Counted from the first letter of the stretch, positions 29,860 to 38,801 are shown. The stretch: DNA of 64,000 bases from Pseudogulbenkiania sp. MAI-1 (GCF_000527175.1 NZ_AZUR01000001.1:1836501-1900500); one strand, 5' to 3'. Notes: generated from the letters alone by a model not told the origin. Numbers and translations are program-made.

Positions 29860-30543
29860 TCAGCCCTCCAGCCGCTTCGACCAATCCTCCACGGCCCCGG
29901 TCTCGATACGGCGCCGGAAGGTGCGCTTCCAGCTCTCGGCCAGCGGCGCCAGCTCCGCCGCCGCCGCCCACGCAGCGGCGAGACCCGGATCGCGCCGGAA
30001 CAACAAGCCCATCACCCGGCTCAAGGGCCAGTCCGGCTCGGGCCGGTCGACGAGGACCAGCTCATCGCCCCCGGTCACGAAACCGGGCTTCAGCACGCGG
30101 TAATACCAGCCGGTCTTGCCCATGTCCTGCATCAGCCGCGCCGCTCCCTTGTGCCCCAGGCGCGCATTCAGCTTCCAGCACGGCTGGCGCCCCTGCGACA
30201 CCTGCACCACCGCCTCGCCCAGCTCGAACACGTCGCCCACGCAGACGTGCTCCTCGGTCAGGCCGGTGGTCGACAGGTTCTCGCCGAAAGCGCCGGGCGA
30301 GTCCAGCAAGGGCAGGGGGCCGAGATACTCGCGCCAGTGGCGGTAATGCTCTCGCGGGTAGTGGTGAACGGCCTTCTCAGGACCGCCATGTACCCGCCGG
30401 TCCGCCTGCTCGTCCCCCGCCAAGCCCTCGGTCGACAGCCACAGCGGCGTGGCGACCGGCGTCTTGTGGATGCCGCTCAGATGAGGCGTCTCCGCCAACG
30501 GTGCAGCCTGGCCGACCAGCACTGCCTCCAGCTTCACCCTCAT
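29860..30543 (-). CDS. MOSC-domain protein (YiiM-like)
   Basis: 227 residues. The MOSC core includes LSTEGLAGDEQADRRVHGGPEKAVHHYP, FGENLSTTGL, and VSQGRQPCWKLNARLG with the conserved Cys; a helical C-terminal extension (GLLFRRDP...) is the 3-alpha domain of YiiM. YiiM-type proteins use molybdenum cofactor to reduce N-hydroxylated compounds. Its ATG overlaps the stop of the upstream amidotransferase gene by 4 nt. Confidence 0.88.
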   Translation of the reverse strand: MRVKLEAVLVGQAAPLAETPHLSGIHKTPVATPLWLSTEGLAGDEQADRRVHGGPEKAVHHYPREHYRHWREYLGPLPLLDSPGAFGENLSTTGLTEEHVCVGDVFELGEAVVQVSQGRQPCWKLNARLGHKGAARLMQDMGKTGWYYRVLKPGFVTGGDELVLVDRPEPDWPLSRVMGLLFRRDPGLAAAWAAAAELAPLAESWKRTFRRRIETGAVEDWSKRLEG

Positions 30544-31241
30544 CTCGCCACCTTCAGTTGTTGCAGCCAGGCGTTCAGCATCTCGCTGCCGGCCCGAGCC
30601 GCTTCGTCAGCTAAGCGGTGGCTGGCGGCGCGTAATTCGGCAACCGACAAACCTGTCTGGTGCAACTCGCCGCTATGCCCGATCAGCCACGTTTCGATCC
30701 GGCGGCCGTCGACCTCGGGGTGGAACTGGAGAGCCAAGGCGTGATTGCCGGAGGCGAAAGCCTGATGCGGTGTCAGCTCGGTGGATGCCAGCCATTCGGC
30801 GCCTGCCGGCAAATCGAAAGTGTCACCATGCCAGTGCAGCACCGGCGCCCCCTGCAAGGCCGACAGGCAGGAGCGTGTGCCGGCGGGGGTCAGCGTCACC
30901 GCGCTCCAGCCGATTTCCTTGGCCTTGCCCGGATAGACCCTGGCCCCGAGCGCCGTGGCCATGATCTGTGCGCCCAGGCAGAGGCCCAGCGTGGGCAGCC
31001 CCAGCGCCAGGCGTCTCGCCACGCCCTCGATCTCCTCGTCCAACCAGGGATAATCGGCTCGTTCGTAGACGCCGATCGGGCCGCCCAGCACTACCACCAG
31101 ATCGCTGGCCAGCCAATCGTCGTCGGTCATGCGGTCGATACCCGCCTGCCGGTACTCGATCCCGTACCCGTGCTGTTTCAATACGGTGTCGAAGATGCCC
31201 AGATCCTCGAATGCCAGGTGGCGCAAAGCCAAGCATTTCAT
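30540..31241 (-). CDS. Class-I glutamine amidotransferase (GMP-synthase-like domain, stand-alone)
   Basis: 233 residues. Catalytic Cys88 lies in TLGLCLGAQIMA and the His-Glu pair in LQFHPEVDG near 174. The start MKCLALRHLAFEDLG at 31241 follows GGGAGG. Stand-alone proteins of this type are often annotated as GMP synthase-like amidotransferases; the acceptor is unknown. It forms a two-gene operon with the MOSC gene. Confidence 0.85.
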   Translation of the reverse strand: MKCLALRHLAFEDLGIFDTVLKQHGYGIEYRQAGIDRMTDDDWLASDLVVVLGGPIGVYERADYPWLDEEIEGVARRLALGLPTLGLCLGAQIMATALGARVYPGKAKEIGWSAVTLTPAGTRSCLSALQGAPVLHWHGDTFDLPAGAEWLASTELTPHQAFASGNHALALQFHPEVDGRRIETWLIGHSGELHQTGLSVAELRAASHRLADEAARAGSEMLNAWLQQLKVAR

Positions 31242-31394
31242 GCAGATACCTCCCTTTGATAAAGCACAAATCGGTTGTTTTCGTGTCATTCCCACCGTCG
31301 ACCGGCAGCCCGGCCCAGGCATGTGCCCGGCCGCCCGGTAGGCCATGGCATGGCCGGGGCACGGCGCGGTCCTTGCCATGCCCCGCCGCTTGTC

Positions 31395-32147
31395 TTATCG
31401 GTTCACCTTGCCCGGCAGCGACAGATCGCCCGAAGCCACCTTGAACACCTTCGCTACGCACAACAAGGGGTTGTGCATGCTCGCGTTCACGCGCAAGGCG
31501 GCGGCGACGCCGTCGAAACCGGCGGCATTCACCACGCCGATATCGTCGAACGGCACGCGAACCTCTAGGTTATGTCGTTTGAATGAAGGGTGCCAGCCCG
31601 GACTGTCGATCAGGATAGGCAAGCCAGGCCAGGTCTTCGGTAAGCGCGGCTTGCTGCCCTCGGCAATGTCCACCACTTTGAGGGCATCCTGGCCGCAGAC
31701 CGCGTCCGGCTGCAGCACGACCCAGTGCGAATGCCAGACGTTGCCGTCGTTCCTGGGGTTGCCGTCGCCGTTCTCGTCGAACCACGGCGTATCGTCGAAA
31801 TCCGGATGGGCCGTCACGGCAAAGGCCAGGGTGCCGCTCTTGGGCTCGAAACCGACTGCCGACGGGTCCATCGTGGTCGGCCACACGTAGGAAAACACTT
31901 GGCTGCCGGCGAGCTTGCCTGTCTTGGAGGGCCTGCTGATGCCGGCCTTGCCCGAAACGGTGATGCGGAAGATGGCCGTATTGCCCTCGGTGGAGAGCGT
32001 GGTGCGGACGATGTCGAACGGTGCCGCGACGGCCTTGTGCGGTTTGCTCGGGATGCCGCCGGCATCGTTCTGGGCCTGGGCCAGGGAGGCTGGAACGGCC
32101 GTGGCCAGCGCCACGGCAATGGCTAGGGGTGAAAGTGCGTGCTTCAT
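31395..32147 (-). CDS. Secreted protein of unknown function, possible MarR target
   Basis: 250 residues with a signal peptide (LSPLAIAVALATAVPASLAQAQ). The mature part contains FRITVSGKAG, a FSYVWPTTMDPS block, a Ca-loop-like FDENGDGNPRNDGNVWHSHW, and a C-terminal VPFDDIGVVNAAGFDGVAAAL. I do not recognise the family. The palindrome TAGGAGTCCTA lies 90 bp upstream of its start, and a related site lies in front of the MarR gene and the ABC operon, so it may be co-regulated with them. Confidence 0.7.
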   Translation of the reverse strand: MKHALSPLAIAVALATAVPASLAQAQNDAGGIPSKPHKAVAAPFDIVRTTLSTEGNTAIFRITVSGKAGISRPSKTGKLAGSQVFSYVWPTTMDPSAVGFEPKSGTLAFAVTAHPDFDDTPWFDENGDGNPRNDGNVWHSHWVVLQPDAVCGQDALKVVDIAEGSKPRLPKTWPGLPILIDSPGWHPSFKRHNLEVRVPFDDIGVVNAAGFDGVAAALRVNASMHNPLLCVAKVFKVASGDLSLPGKVNR

Positions 32148-32236
32148 CTTCTTTCCTTTGTAGTGGTTGGGACGATGAACTGTCCTGCCGGCCCAGGCGA
32201 TGCCTTGCCATGGCGGCCGGTTTAGGGCAATAAAAA

Positions 32237-32247
32237 TAGGAGTCCTA
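32237..32247. promoter_or_regulatory. Candidate MarR operator, TAGGAGTCCTA
   Basis: An 11-bp palindrome with a single central base, upstream of the secreted-protein gene and just behind the MarR gene. Its core AGGANTCCT recurs at 32964-32972. Confidence 0.45.
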
Positions 32248-32275
32248 ACTATTAAATTCAAAAAAAGAACTACTC

Positions 32276-32956
32276 TCAGGGCTCTTCGATCTGTCTCCAG
32301 TTACGGTTGGCGGCACCGGGGTCGGCAGGCACGTGCTCCGGGCAATCCAGGCGCAGCAAGGCCGCGGGCAGGGGAGCGTTCACCAGCTGGCAGTGGTGTG
32401 GCGCCTCCGTATCCTGATGGACGTGCGCCACGAAATGCTTGCACGTCAGGCAAGCGCGGATCTCCGGGAAACGGTGAGCCTGCTGGAGCCTGCCGATCAG
32501 CGCTAGCAGCGAGCCGTACAAAGCCTCCTGCGTCGCACCCGGCAGGCCGTCCACCGCTTCGTAGGCGAAGCCCAGTGCGCCGGCGATGCGGTCCGCCAGT
32601 TCCCGGCCAGGGGCAGTCAGGCGCAAGGCCACGGCACGGCCGTCATCGGGCGCTCGCCCTTTCTCGACCAGGCCCTTCGCCGTCAGCGCGGCGATGGAGT
32701 CACTGGCGCTCGCCACCGTCACCCCCAGTTGCTGGGCGATCCACGACACGCGCACGCCTTCCTGGCGCGCCGCCAGCATCTCCACGATCTCGACCTGGGT
32801 CGGATTCAGCCCCTCGGACGTGGCGAACTGCCACGTGCCCGCGCGCAGCACGGCGGCGATACGCGAGATGGCGCTCACGATGCGCTCGCTGGTAGGGGGC
32901 GTGCTGGTCCACGCAGAAGACGTATCCATGACGCCACTATTGTCAGTGCCACGCAT
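32276..32956 (-). CDS. MarR-family regulator with C-terminal cysteine motif
   Basis: 226 residues. The winged helix includes LNPTQVEIVEMLAARQEGVRVSWIAQQLGVTVASASDSIAALTAKGLVEKGRAPDDGRAVALRLTA, with the usual wing sequence. Beyond the dimerisation helices is an extension with four cysteines (CLTCKHF, HHCQL, LDCPEH) that could bind Zn or an Fe-S cluster. The ATG at 32956 is used; a second at 32929 is possible. It is divergent from the ABC-efflux operon, whose presumed operator AGGACTCCT lies between the two genes, 8 bp from this start. Autoregulation and repression of the efflux genes are likely but inferred. Confidence 0.85.
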   Translation of the reverse strand: MRGTDNSGVMDTSSAWTSTPPTSERIVSAISRIAAVLRAGTWQFATSEGLNPTQVEIVEMLAARQEGVRVSWIAQQLGVTVASASDSIAALTAKGLVEKGRAPDDGRAVALRLTAPGRELADRIAGALGFAYEAVDGLPGATQEALYGSLLALIGRLQQAHRFPEIRACLTCKHFVAHVHQDTEAPHHCQLVNAPLPAALLRLDCPEHVPADPGAANRNWRQIEEP

Positions 32957-32963
32957 TTTGTCA

Positions 32964-32972
32964 AGGACTCCT
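32964..32972. promoter_or_regulatory. Candidate MarR operator, AGGACTCCT
   Basis: A 9-bp palindrome in the divergent region between the MarR gene (minus) and the ABC transporter operon (plus). It shares the AGGANTCCT core with 32237-32247. Its bases also supply AGGAG upstream of the MarR start. Confidence 0.45.
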
Positions 32973-33075
32973 AATGATTTGCATCGGGCAGGCTGTCGGA
33001 CGGAGCGGCCTTGCCCGGCAGCGGGCGTGGTTATCGACTACTCTCCGAGTACAGCCCCTTGGCATGCGCGCCGTT

Positions 33076-33792
33076 ATGACAGATCACAAGGAATGTGTTT
33101 TCCATGCCACCGGCCTCACCAAGATCTATCGCATGGGCGAGGTCGAAGTGCCGGCCCTGCGTGGCATCGACCTCGAACTCTACGCCGGCGAGCTGGTAGT
33201 GCTGCTGGGCCCCTCCGGCAGCGGCAAATCCACCCTGCTCAACATCCTGGGCGGCCTCGACGCCCCCACCAGCGGCGAGGTCTATTACCTCGACCACAAG
33301 CTTACCGGCGCCACCGAAACCGACCTCACGCGCTTTCGCCGGGAACACGTCGGCTTTGTGTTTCAGTTTTATAACCTGATACCCAGTCTCACCGCGCGCG
33401 AGAACGTCGCGGCGGTGACGGAAATCTCCGTGTCCCCGATGCCGCCGGAAGACGCCTTACGGCTGGTTGGGCTGGGCGAGCGACTGGACCACTTCCCGGC
33501 CCAGCTCTCCGGCGGCGAGCAACAGCGGGTCGCCATCGCCCGTGCCATCGCCAAGAACCCCGCGGTGCTGCTGTGCGACGAGCCGACCGGCGCGCTCGAC
33601 TCCGCCACCGGCGTGGTGGTGCTCGAAGCGCTGGAGAAGGTGAACCGCGAACTCGGCACCCTGACCGTGCTGATCACCCACAACATGGGGATCGCCGCCA
33701 TGGCCGACCGGGTCATTCGCCTGTCCGATGGGCATATCGCCAACATCCGCATCAACCCGTCGAAATGTTCGGCCCGGGAGTTGAGCTGGTGA
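33076..33792 (+). CDS. ABC transporter ATPase (LolD/MacB type)
   Basis: 238 residues. Walker A GPSGSGKST, Q-loop FQFYNLIPSL, ABC signature LSGGEQQRVAIARAI, Walker B VLLCDEPTGALD, and H-loop TVLITHNMG are all intact. It is the ATPase for the FtsX-type permease that follows 59 nt later. The ATG at 33076 (MTDHKECV) is used; a second in-frame ATG is at 33064, and neither has a strong ribosome-binding site. Confidence 0.92.
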   Translation: MTDHKECVFHATGLTKIYRMGEVEVPALRGIDLELYAGELVVLLGPSGSGKSTLLNILGGLDAPTSGEVYYLDHKLTGATETDLTRFRREHVGFVFQFYNLIPSLTARENVAAVTEISVSPMPPEDALRLVGLGERLDHFPAQLSGGEQQRVAIARAIAKNPAVLLCDEPTGALDSATGVVVLEALEKVNRELGTLTVLITHNMGIAAMADRVIRLSDGHIANIRINPSKCSARELSW

Positions 33793-33851
33793 GGCCGCCG
33801 CTGTCATATGCCTGCCCGGCGGACGCGGCGGAAGTGAGCTGAGGCCTCGCG

Positions 33852-36221
33852 ATGCGCGCCCTCGACCGCAAGCTTTTCCGGGACTTCTGGCACATGCGAG
33901 GCCAGGTGGTGGCCATCGTGGCGGTGATCATGGGCGGCGTGGCCACGCTGGTGATGTCGCTGTCGACCTATGATTCGCTGGCGCTCACCCGCGATCTTTT
34001 TTACCGCGACTACCGTTTCGCGGAAGTGTTCGTCAATCTCAAGCGCGCGCCGGGACCAGTGGCCGAACGCTTGCGCGACATACCCGGTGTGGATCGGCTG
34101 GAAACGCGCGTCGTCGCGGGAGTGAAGCTGGAGGTGCGCGGCTTCTCCGACCCCATCACCGGCCTGCTGCTGTCGGTGCCGGACAGCGGCGAGCCGCGGC
34201 TCAATGGACTGCACCTCAAGCGCGGGCGCATGGTGGAGCCTTTCAGCGCGGACGAGGTGGTGCTCTCCGACACCTTCGCCGACGCCCACCGCCTGGAACC
34301 CGGCGACAAGCTCGCGGCCATCATCAACGGCAATCGCAAGGCGCTCAGCGTCGTCGGCGTGGCGGTGTCGCCGGAATATGTCTACCAGATCGCGCCCGGC
34401 GCCATGTTCCCGGACTTCAAGCGCTATGGCGTGGTATGGATGGGGCGCCATGCGCTCGCCGCCGCCTACGACATGGAAGGCGCCTTCAACAACGTCTCGG
34501 TGACGCTGGCGCGCGGCGCCCACGTGCAGGACGTCATCGACCGCCTTGATGCGATTCTGGGCGTCTATGGCGGCAGGGGCGCCTATGCGCGCAAGGACCA
34601 GTTCTCCAACCGCTTCCTGTCCGAAGAGCTCAAGCAATTGCGCACCACCGCCACCATCTTTCCCGCCATCTTCCTCGGCGTGGCGGCATTTCTGCTGAAC
34701 GTGGTGCTGAGCCGGCTGATTGCCCTGCAGCGGGAAGAGATCGCCATTCTCAAGGCTTTCGGCTATGAACATGGCGCCATCGGCTGGCACTACGTGAAGT
34801 TCGTGGCGCTGGTCGTCGTGCTCGGCGTGGCGGCCGGGACGGCGCTGGGGGCCTGGTTTGGCAAGGGGCTCTCCGATGTCTACATGGAGACCACCTTCCG
34901 CTTTCCCTATCTCGACTATCAACTGAGCCCCGGCACCGTGCTCATCGCGCTGGCCGTCAGCGCGCTGGCCGCCGTGAGCGGTACGCTGTTCTCGGTGTTT
35001 CGCGCCGTCCGGCTGGCGCCCGCGGAAGGCATGCGCCCGGAAACGCCGGCCGTCTACCGGGTCACCATCCTCGAACGCATCGGGCTGCAGCGCTGGTTGG
35101 CCATGCCCTCGCGCATGATCCTGCGCAATATCGAGCGGCGGCCGATCAAATCCTTGTTCACCGTGCTGGGCATCGCCTGCGCCTGTGGTCTGATGATGGT
35201 GGGCAATTACCAGAAGGGCGCCATCGACTTCATGGTCGACATCCAGTTTCGCCAGGCGGCGCGCGAAGACCTCGCCATCACCTTCATCGAACCCACCTCG
35301 GGCAAGGCGCTGCACGAGTTGGCGGCGCTGCCGGGGGTGAGCTACGTCGAGGGCTTCCGCGACGTGGCGGCGATACTCCGCTTTCGCAACTACCGCTACC
35401 GCTCCGCCATCTACGGCATCCAGCCGGCGGGCCAGTTGCACCGCGCGCTCGATCGCCAGCTCGCTCCGATACAGGTGCCGGCGGGCGGCGTGGTGCTCAC
35501 CGACCACCTTGCCAACAACATCCTGCACGTCAAGCCCGGTGACATGCTGACCATCGAAACGCTGGAGGGCAAGCGCCAGGTCTTCCAGGTGCCGGTGCTG
35601 GGCATTACCCGGCAGTTCCTGGGGGTGTCAGCCTACATGCAGCAAGAGTCGCTGAATGCACTGCTGCGCGAAGGCAACGTCCTGTCGGGGGCGTACCTGG
35701 AAATCGAGCCTGGGGCGGAGCAGGACGTCTACGCCAGGCTGCAGGGCCGGCCGCGCGTGCTGGGCATGGTGGCCAACGCCGCGGCCATTCGCAGTTTCTA
35801 CGCCACCATCGGCGAGTTCGTGTTGTTCTACAACATGGTGGCTACGTTGCTGGCCGGCGCCATCGGCTTTGGCGTCGTCTACAACAGCGCACGCATCGCC
35901 TTGTCGGAACGGGGGCGTGACCTCGCCAGCCTGCGCGTGCTGGGTTTCACCCACGGTGAGATCGCCTATATCCTGCTGGGAGAGTTCACCGTGCTGACGC
36001 TCGCCGCCATCCCGGTGGGAATGCTGGTGGGCGTGGGACTGGTCGCCATCCTGGTGCAGGCGTTCAAGAACGACCTGTACCGCCTGCCGCTGGTGCTGGC
36101 GCCGGCCAACTACGCCCTGGGGGCCGCCGTGGCCATCGCCTCGGCCCTGATTTCCGGTCTGCTGATCTGGCGCAAGCTTGGACGGCTCGACCTGGTGGCG
36201 GTACTCAAAACTCGAGAATAG
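33852..36221 (+). CDS. ABC transporter permease with duplicated FtsX domains
   Basis: 789 residues. A hydrophobic segment near residues 16-40 (VVAIVAVIMGGVATLVMSL), a large periplasmic domain, and three-helix FtsX domains around 270-400 (FPAIFLGVAAFLLNVVLSRLIALQREEIAILKAFGY) and 680-785 (VLFYNMVATLLAGAIGFGVVYNSARIALSERGRDLASLRVLGF). A helix also starts the second half (IKSLFTVLGIACACGLMMVGN). This is the double-domain layout of LolC/MacB-like or lipid-exporting systems. Partner of the upstream ATPase and downstream fusion protein. Confidence 0.9.
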   Translation: MRALDRKLFRDFWHMRGQVVAIVAVIMGGVATLVMSLSTYDSLALTRDLFYRDYRFAEVFVNLKRAPGPVAERLRDIPGVDRLETRVVAGVKLEVRGFSDPITGLLLSVPDSGEPRLNGLHLKRGRMVEPFSADEVVLSDTFADAHRLEPGDKLAAIINGNRKALSVVGVAVSPEYVYQIAPGAMFPDFKRYGVVWMGRHALAAAYDMEGAFNNVSVTLARGAHVQDVIDRLDAILGVYGGRGAYARKDQFSNRFLSEELKQLRTTATIFPAIFLGVAAFLLNVVLSRLIALQREEIAILKAFGYEHGAIGWHYVKFVALVVVLGVAAGTALGAWFGKGLSDVYMETTFRFPYLDYQLSPGTVLIALAVSALAAVSGTLFSVFRAVRLAPAEGMRPETPAVYRVTILERIGLQRWLAMPSRMILRNIERRPIKSLFTVLGIACACGLMMVGNYQKGAIDFMVDIQFRQAAREDLAITFIEPTSGKALHELAALPGVSYVEGFRDVAAILRFRNYRYRSAIYGIQPAGQLHRALDRQLAPIQVPAGGVVLTDHLANNILHVKPGDMLTIETLEGKRQVFQVPVLGITRQFLGVSAYMQQESLNALLREGNVLSGAYLEIEPGAEQDVYARLQGRPRVLGMVANAAAIRSFYATIGEFVLFYNMVATLLAGAIGFGVVYNSARIALSERGRDLASLRVLGFTHGEIAYILLGEFTVLTLAAIPVGMLVGVGLVAILVQAFKNDLYRLPLVLAPANYALGAAVAIASALISGLLIWRKLGRLDLVAVLKTRE

Positions 36222-36240
36222 AAACGATTCAGGAAGCCTC

Positions 36241-37449
36241 ATGCGACCACGTGCGCGTATCGGCATCGTCCTCCTGGCTCTCGCCGTCGCCGGCGGGCTG
36301 GCGCTGGGATTTTTTCCGCAAGCGGTGACTGTGGACACGGTCGCGGTCGGCCGGGGGCCGCTGGCCGTCACGGTGGAGGAAGAGGGCAAGACACGGGTGA
36401 TCGACCGTTACGTCGTGTCGGCCCCGGTGACCGGCTACGTCCGCCGCATCGACCTGCGCGTGGGGGATGCGGTGAGACAGGGCCAGGTGCTGGCCGTGAT
36501 CGAGCCCGCCCGTTCCGAGGCGCTCGACCCGCGCAGCCGTGCCCAGGCCGCCGCCCGGGTGCGGGCAGCAGAGGCGGCTCAGGGCGTGGCGCAAGAAAAC
36601 GCCCAGGCCGCCCGTGCCCAGGCGCAACTGGCGCGCCAGGAACTGACGCGGGCCCAATCCCTGCGCAAGTCGAATTTCATCTCCGAGCAGGCGCTGGACC
36701 AGGCGCGCGCCGAAGTCAGCCGCTCCGAAGCGGTGCTGCTCGCGGCCGAGCATGCCGTCAGGGTGGCGCGCTTCGATCTGGACGTGGCGCGAGCGGCATT
36801 GGCAGAGGCCGGTCGCCTGCAGGCCGGAGCCCAGGGTGAAACGATACGAGTGCTCGCTCCACAGCCGGCGCGCGTCCTCAAGGTGACGCACGAGAGCGAA
36901 GGGCCGGTGCAGGCCGGCCAGACGCTGATCGAGATCGGCGATCCGGAACGGCTGGAAGTCGAGGTGGAAGTATTGTCCACCCAGGCGGTGAGCATCGCCC
37001 CGACTACCAAGGTGCTGTTCAGCCGCTGGGGCGGCGGCACCACGCTGCAAGGCGCGGTGCGCGTGATCGAGCCGGCCGGCTTCACCAAGGTGTCCGCGCT
37101 CGGTGTCGAAGAACAGCGCGTGCGCGTGATCGTGGATTTCACTTCCCCGCGCGAGGAATGGCGGCGGCTTGGCGACGGCTATCGCGTCGAGGCGCGTTTC
37201 GTGGTGTGGGAGGGCTCGGACGTCATGCAGATTCCGGCCAGCGCGCTGTTCCGCCAAGGCAGCGGCTGGGCCGTGTTCGTCGTACGGGACGGCCGCGCCC
37301 GGCTCAAGACGGTGCAGGTCGGCCAGCGCGCCGGCCTCGCCGTGCAGATCACCTCCGGGCTGGCGGTGGGCGAGCAAGTCATCAGCCATCCGGACGACAA
37401 GATCGATGATGGGGTGAGGGTCAAGCCCGCCACTACAACGGCGGAATGA
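36241..37449 (+). CDS. HlyD/RND-type periplasmic adaptor (membrane fusion protein)
   Basis: 402 residues with one N-terminal membrane anchor (IGIVLLALAVAGGLALGFF). A biotinyl-lipoyl-like domain (VSAPVTGYVRRIDLRVGDAVRQGQVLAVIE), a long Ala-Gln-Arg-rich coiled-coil hairpin (about residues 95-200), and beta-barrel domains follow. The ATG at 36241 has AGGAAG 6 nt upstream. With the ATPase and permease it makes a three-component export system, presumably joined to an outer-membrane TolC-like channel encoded elsewhere. Confidence 0.9.
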   Translation: MRPRARIGIVLLALAVAGGLALGFFPQAVTVDTVAVGRGPLAVTVEEEGKTRVIDRYVVSAPVTGYVRRIDLRVGDAVRQGQVLAVIEPARSEALDPRSRAQAAARVRAAEAAQGVAQENAQAARAQAQLARQELTRAQSLRKSNFISEQALDQARAEVSRSEAVLLAAEHAVRVARFDLDVARAALAEAGRLQAGAQGETIRVLAPQPARVLKVTHESEGPVQAGQTLIEIGDPERLEVEVEVLSTQAVSIAPTTKVLFSRWGGGTTLQGAVRVIEPAGFTKVSALGVEEQRVRVIVDFTSPREEWRRLGDGYRVEARFVVWEGSDVMQIPASALFRQGSGWAVFVVRDGRARLKTVQVGQRAGLAVQITSGLAVGEQVISHPDDKIDDGVRVKPATTTAE

Positions 37450-37450
37450 A

Positions 37451-37481
37451 AAAAAGCCCGGAACAAACGTCCGGGCTTTTT
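37451..37481. terminator. Strong bidirectional terminator
   Basis: AAAAAGCCCGGA and TCCGGGCTTTTT flank the 7-nt loop ACAAACG. It closes the efflux operon on the plus strand and the tRNA-Tyr unit on the minus strand. Confidence 0.92.
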
Positions 37482-37490
37482 ATCGAATCT

Positions 37491-37575
37491 TGGTGGAGGG
37501 AGAAGGATTCGAACCTTCGAAGGCAGAGCCGTCAGATTTACAGTCTGATCCCTTTGACCGCTCGGGAATCCCTCC
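37491..37575 (-). tRNA. tRNA-Tyr (anticodon GTA)
   Basis: On the minus strand an 85-nt cloverleaf begins GGAGGGATTCCCGAGCGG and ends CTCCCTCCACCA. The anticodon loop is ACTGTAAAT, giving GTA. A long variable arm, TTCGAATCC in the T loop and an encoded CCA are present. It stands alone, without the usual Gly/Thr/tuf neighbours. Confidence 0.96.
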
Positions 37576-37588
37576 AGAAGAGGCGCGA

Positions 37589-37617
37589 ATGATAAAGGCT
37601 CCCGTTCCCGGCGTCAA
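37589..37617 (-). promoter_or_regulatory. Sigma-70 promoter of tRNA-Tyr
   Basis: On the minus strand TTGACG (37617-37612) and TATCAT (37594-37589) are spaced by exactly 17 nt and lie 14 bp upstream of the mature tRNA. A GC-rich stretch follows the -10 site, as in stringently controlled promoters. Confidence 0.75.
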
Positions 37618-37801
37618 TGCGTTGCACTTGAATTTTTCCATCCACCATCGTTGCCGTACTGCTCAAGGTCATCCGTGGGCGGCTGTGTCGTCCACGGTCG
37701 CGGCAGGCGGGGCCGGACTCACCTGAACCCCGACTTCCGACTGCCTCTCGCCGGTGGAATACGGTTCGCCGGTACTTCCTCAAGACCATCAGGAGGACGA
37801 T

Positions 37802-38398
37802 ATGCAAACCAAACAGTTATGCATTGGATTAGTCGCAGCATTATCGGTGCTGGCCAGTGGCTGCACCACAACGACAGACAAGATGGGCAAGGCCTCCACG
37901 GCCCAGCCCTCGGCCAGCGCGGCCAGCGAGAAGCGCGAGATCGACGCCGGTTACGACGCCACGCTGGAGCGTCTCTATCGTAATTCCCCCAGCGCACGGC
38001 CCCTGGTGGCGAAAGCCCAGGGTGTGCTGATCTTTCCTTCCGTCATCGCGGCCGGCCTGGTCGTGGGCGGGGAATACGGCAAGGGCGCGCTGAGGGTCGG
38101 TGGCAAGACGGAAGGCTACTACCAGACGGCGAGCGCCTCGTTCGGCTGGCAGATCGGAGCCCAGTCCAAGGCCATCATCTTCCTTTTCATGACCCAGGAC
38201 TCGCTCGACAAATTCCGCTCCGGCTCGGGCTGGACGGTGGGGGCCGACGCCTCGGTGGCGCTGCTGAAAATCGGCGCCAACGGTGAAATCGACTTGAACA
38301 CGGCGCGGCAGCCTGTCATCGGCTTCGCCCTGACCAATAGCGGGTTGATGGCGAACCTGACGCTGGAAGGCACCAAGGTCTCCAAGCTGAATCTGTAG
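37802..38398 (+). CDS. YSC84/SYLF-domain lipoprotein
   Basis: 198 residues. Signal peptide with lipobox LASGC (Cys21). The SYLF/YSC84 domain holds AKAQGVLIFPSVIAAGLVVGGEYGKGALRV, GYYQTASASFGWQIGAQSKAIIFLFM and WTVGADASVALLKIGANG. Such proteins are lipid-binding and often stress-induced in proteobacteria. AGGAGGA lies 5 nt before the ATG. A hairpin terminator follows. Confidence 0.9.
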   Translation: MQTKQLCIGLVAALSVLASGCTTTTDKMGKASTAQPSASAASEKREIDAGYDATLERLYRNSPSARPLVAKAQGVLIFPSVIAAGLVVGGEYGKGALRVGGKTEGYYQTASASFGWQIGAQSKAIIFLFMTQDSLDKFRSGSGWTVGADASVALLKIGANGEIDLNTARQPVIGFALTNSGLMANLTLEGTKVSKLNL

Positions 38399-38420
38399 CG
38401 CCATTACGGTCATGAAAACC

Positions 38421-38453
38421 GAAGCCCGGCGGTCATCGCGATTGCCGGGCTTC
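38421..38453 (+). terminator. Terminator after the YSC84 lipoprotein gene
   Basis: GAAGCCCGGC and GCCGGGCTTC make a perfect 10-bp stem with a 13-nt loop, followed by GTTCCGTTT. Confidence 0.7.
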
Positions 38454-38483
38454 GTTCCGTTTGAGAAAGGGTTTTCTCGACGC

Positions 38484-38801
38484 TCAGTCGAACAATTCTT
38501 CCCAGAAGCTCTTCTTCCGTTTGTAATGACGGCGCTCGTCGTAGTGGTGACGATCGCCCTCGGTACGGGGCGAATAGCCGTACTGTTCATGGCGCGCCGC
38601 GGTATGAGCTTGTTCCTGGCGCGGCGGCGGGGTCATGGCGGCAGGCTGGCCGGCACCGAGGTCGCGCAGCGAATGCTGGATGATCTTGTCCAACTCGCCG
38701 CGATCGAGCCATACGCCACGGCATTGCGGGCAATAGTCTATTTCGATTCCCTGACGCTCGCTCATCACCAGCGTCGTGTCCTTGCACACGGGACAATACA
38801 T
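38484..38801 (-). CDS. Zinc-ribbon (TFIIB-type) small protein
   Basis: 105 residues. The N-terminal zinc ribbon is MYCPVCKDTTL...IDYCPQCRGVWLDRGELDKII, two CxxC knuckles with the WLDRGELD motif of the zf-TFIIB family. The C-terminal half is Gln, His, Arg and Tyr rich with no clear fold. The ATG at 38801 follows GGGAGAAG. Function unknown. Confidence 0.82.
   Translation of the reverse strand: MYCPVCKDTTLVMSERQGIEIDYCPQCRGVWLDRGELDKIIQHSLRDLGAGQPAAMTPPPRQEQAHTAARHEQYGYSPRTEGDRHHYDERRHYKRKKSFWEELFD

Noticed and set aside
33804..35528. Long open frame antisense to the FtsX permease gene
   Set aside because: It mirrors the high-GC third-position pattern of the real gene, its translation is low-complexity His/Gln/Arg/Gly, and it has no domain.
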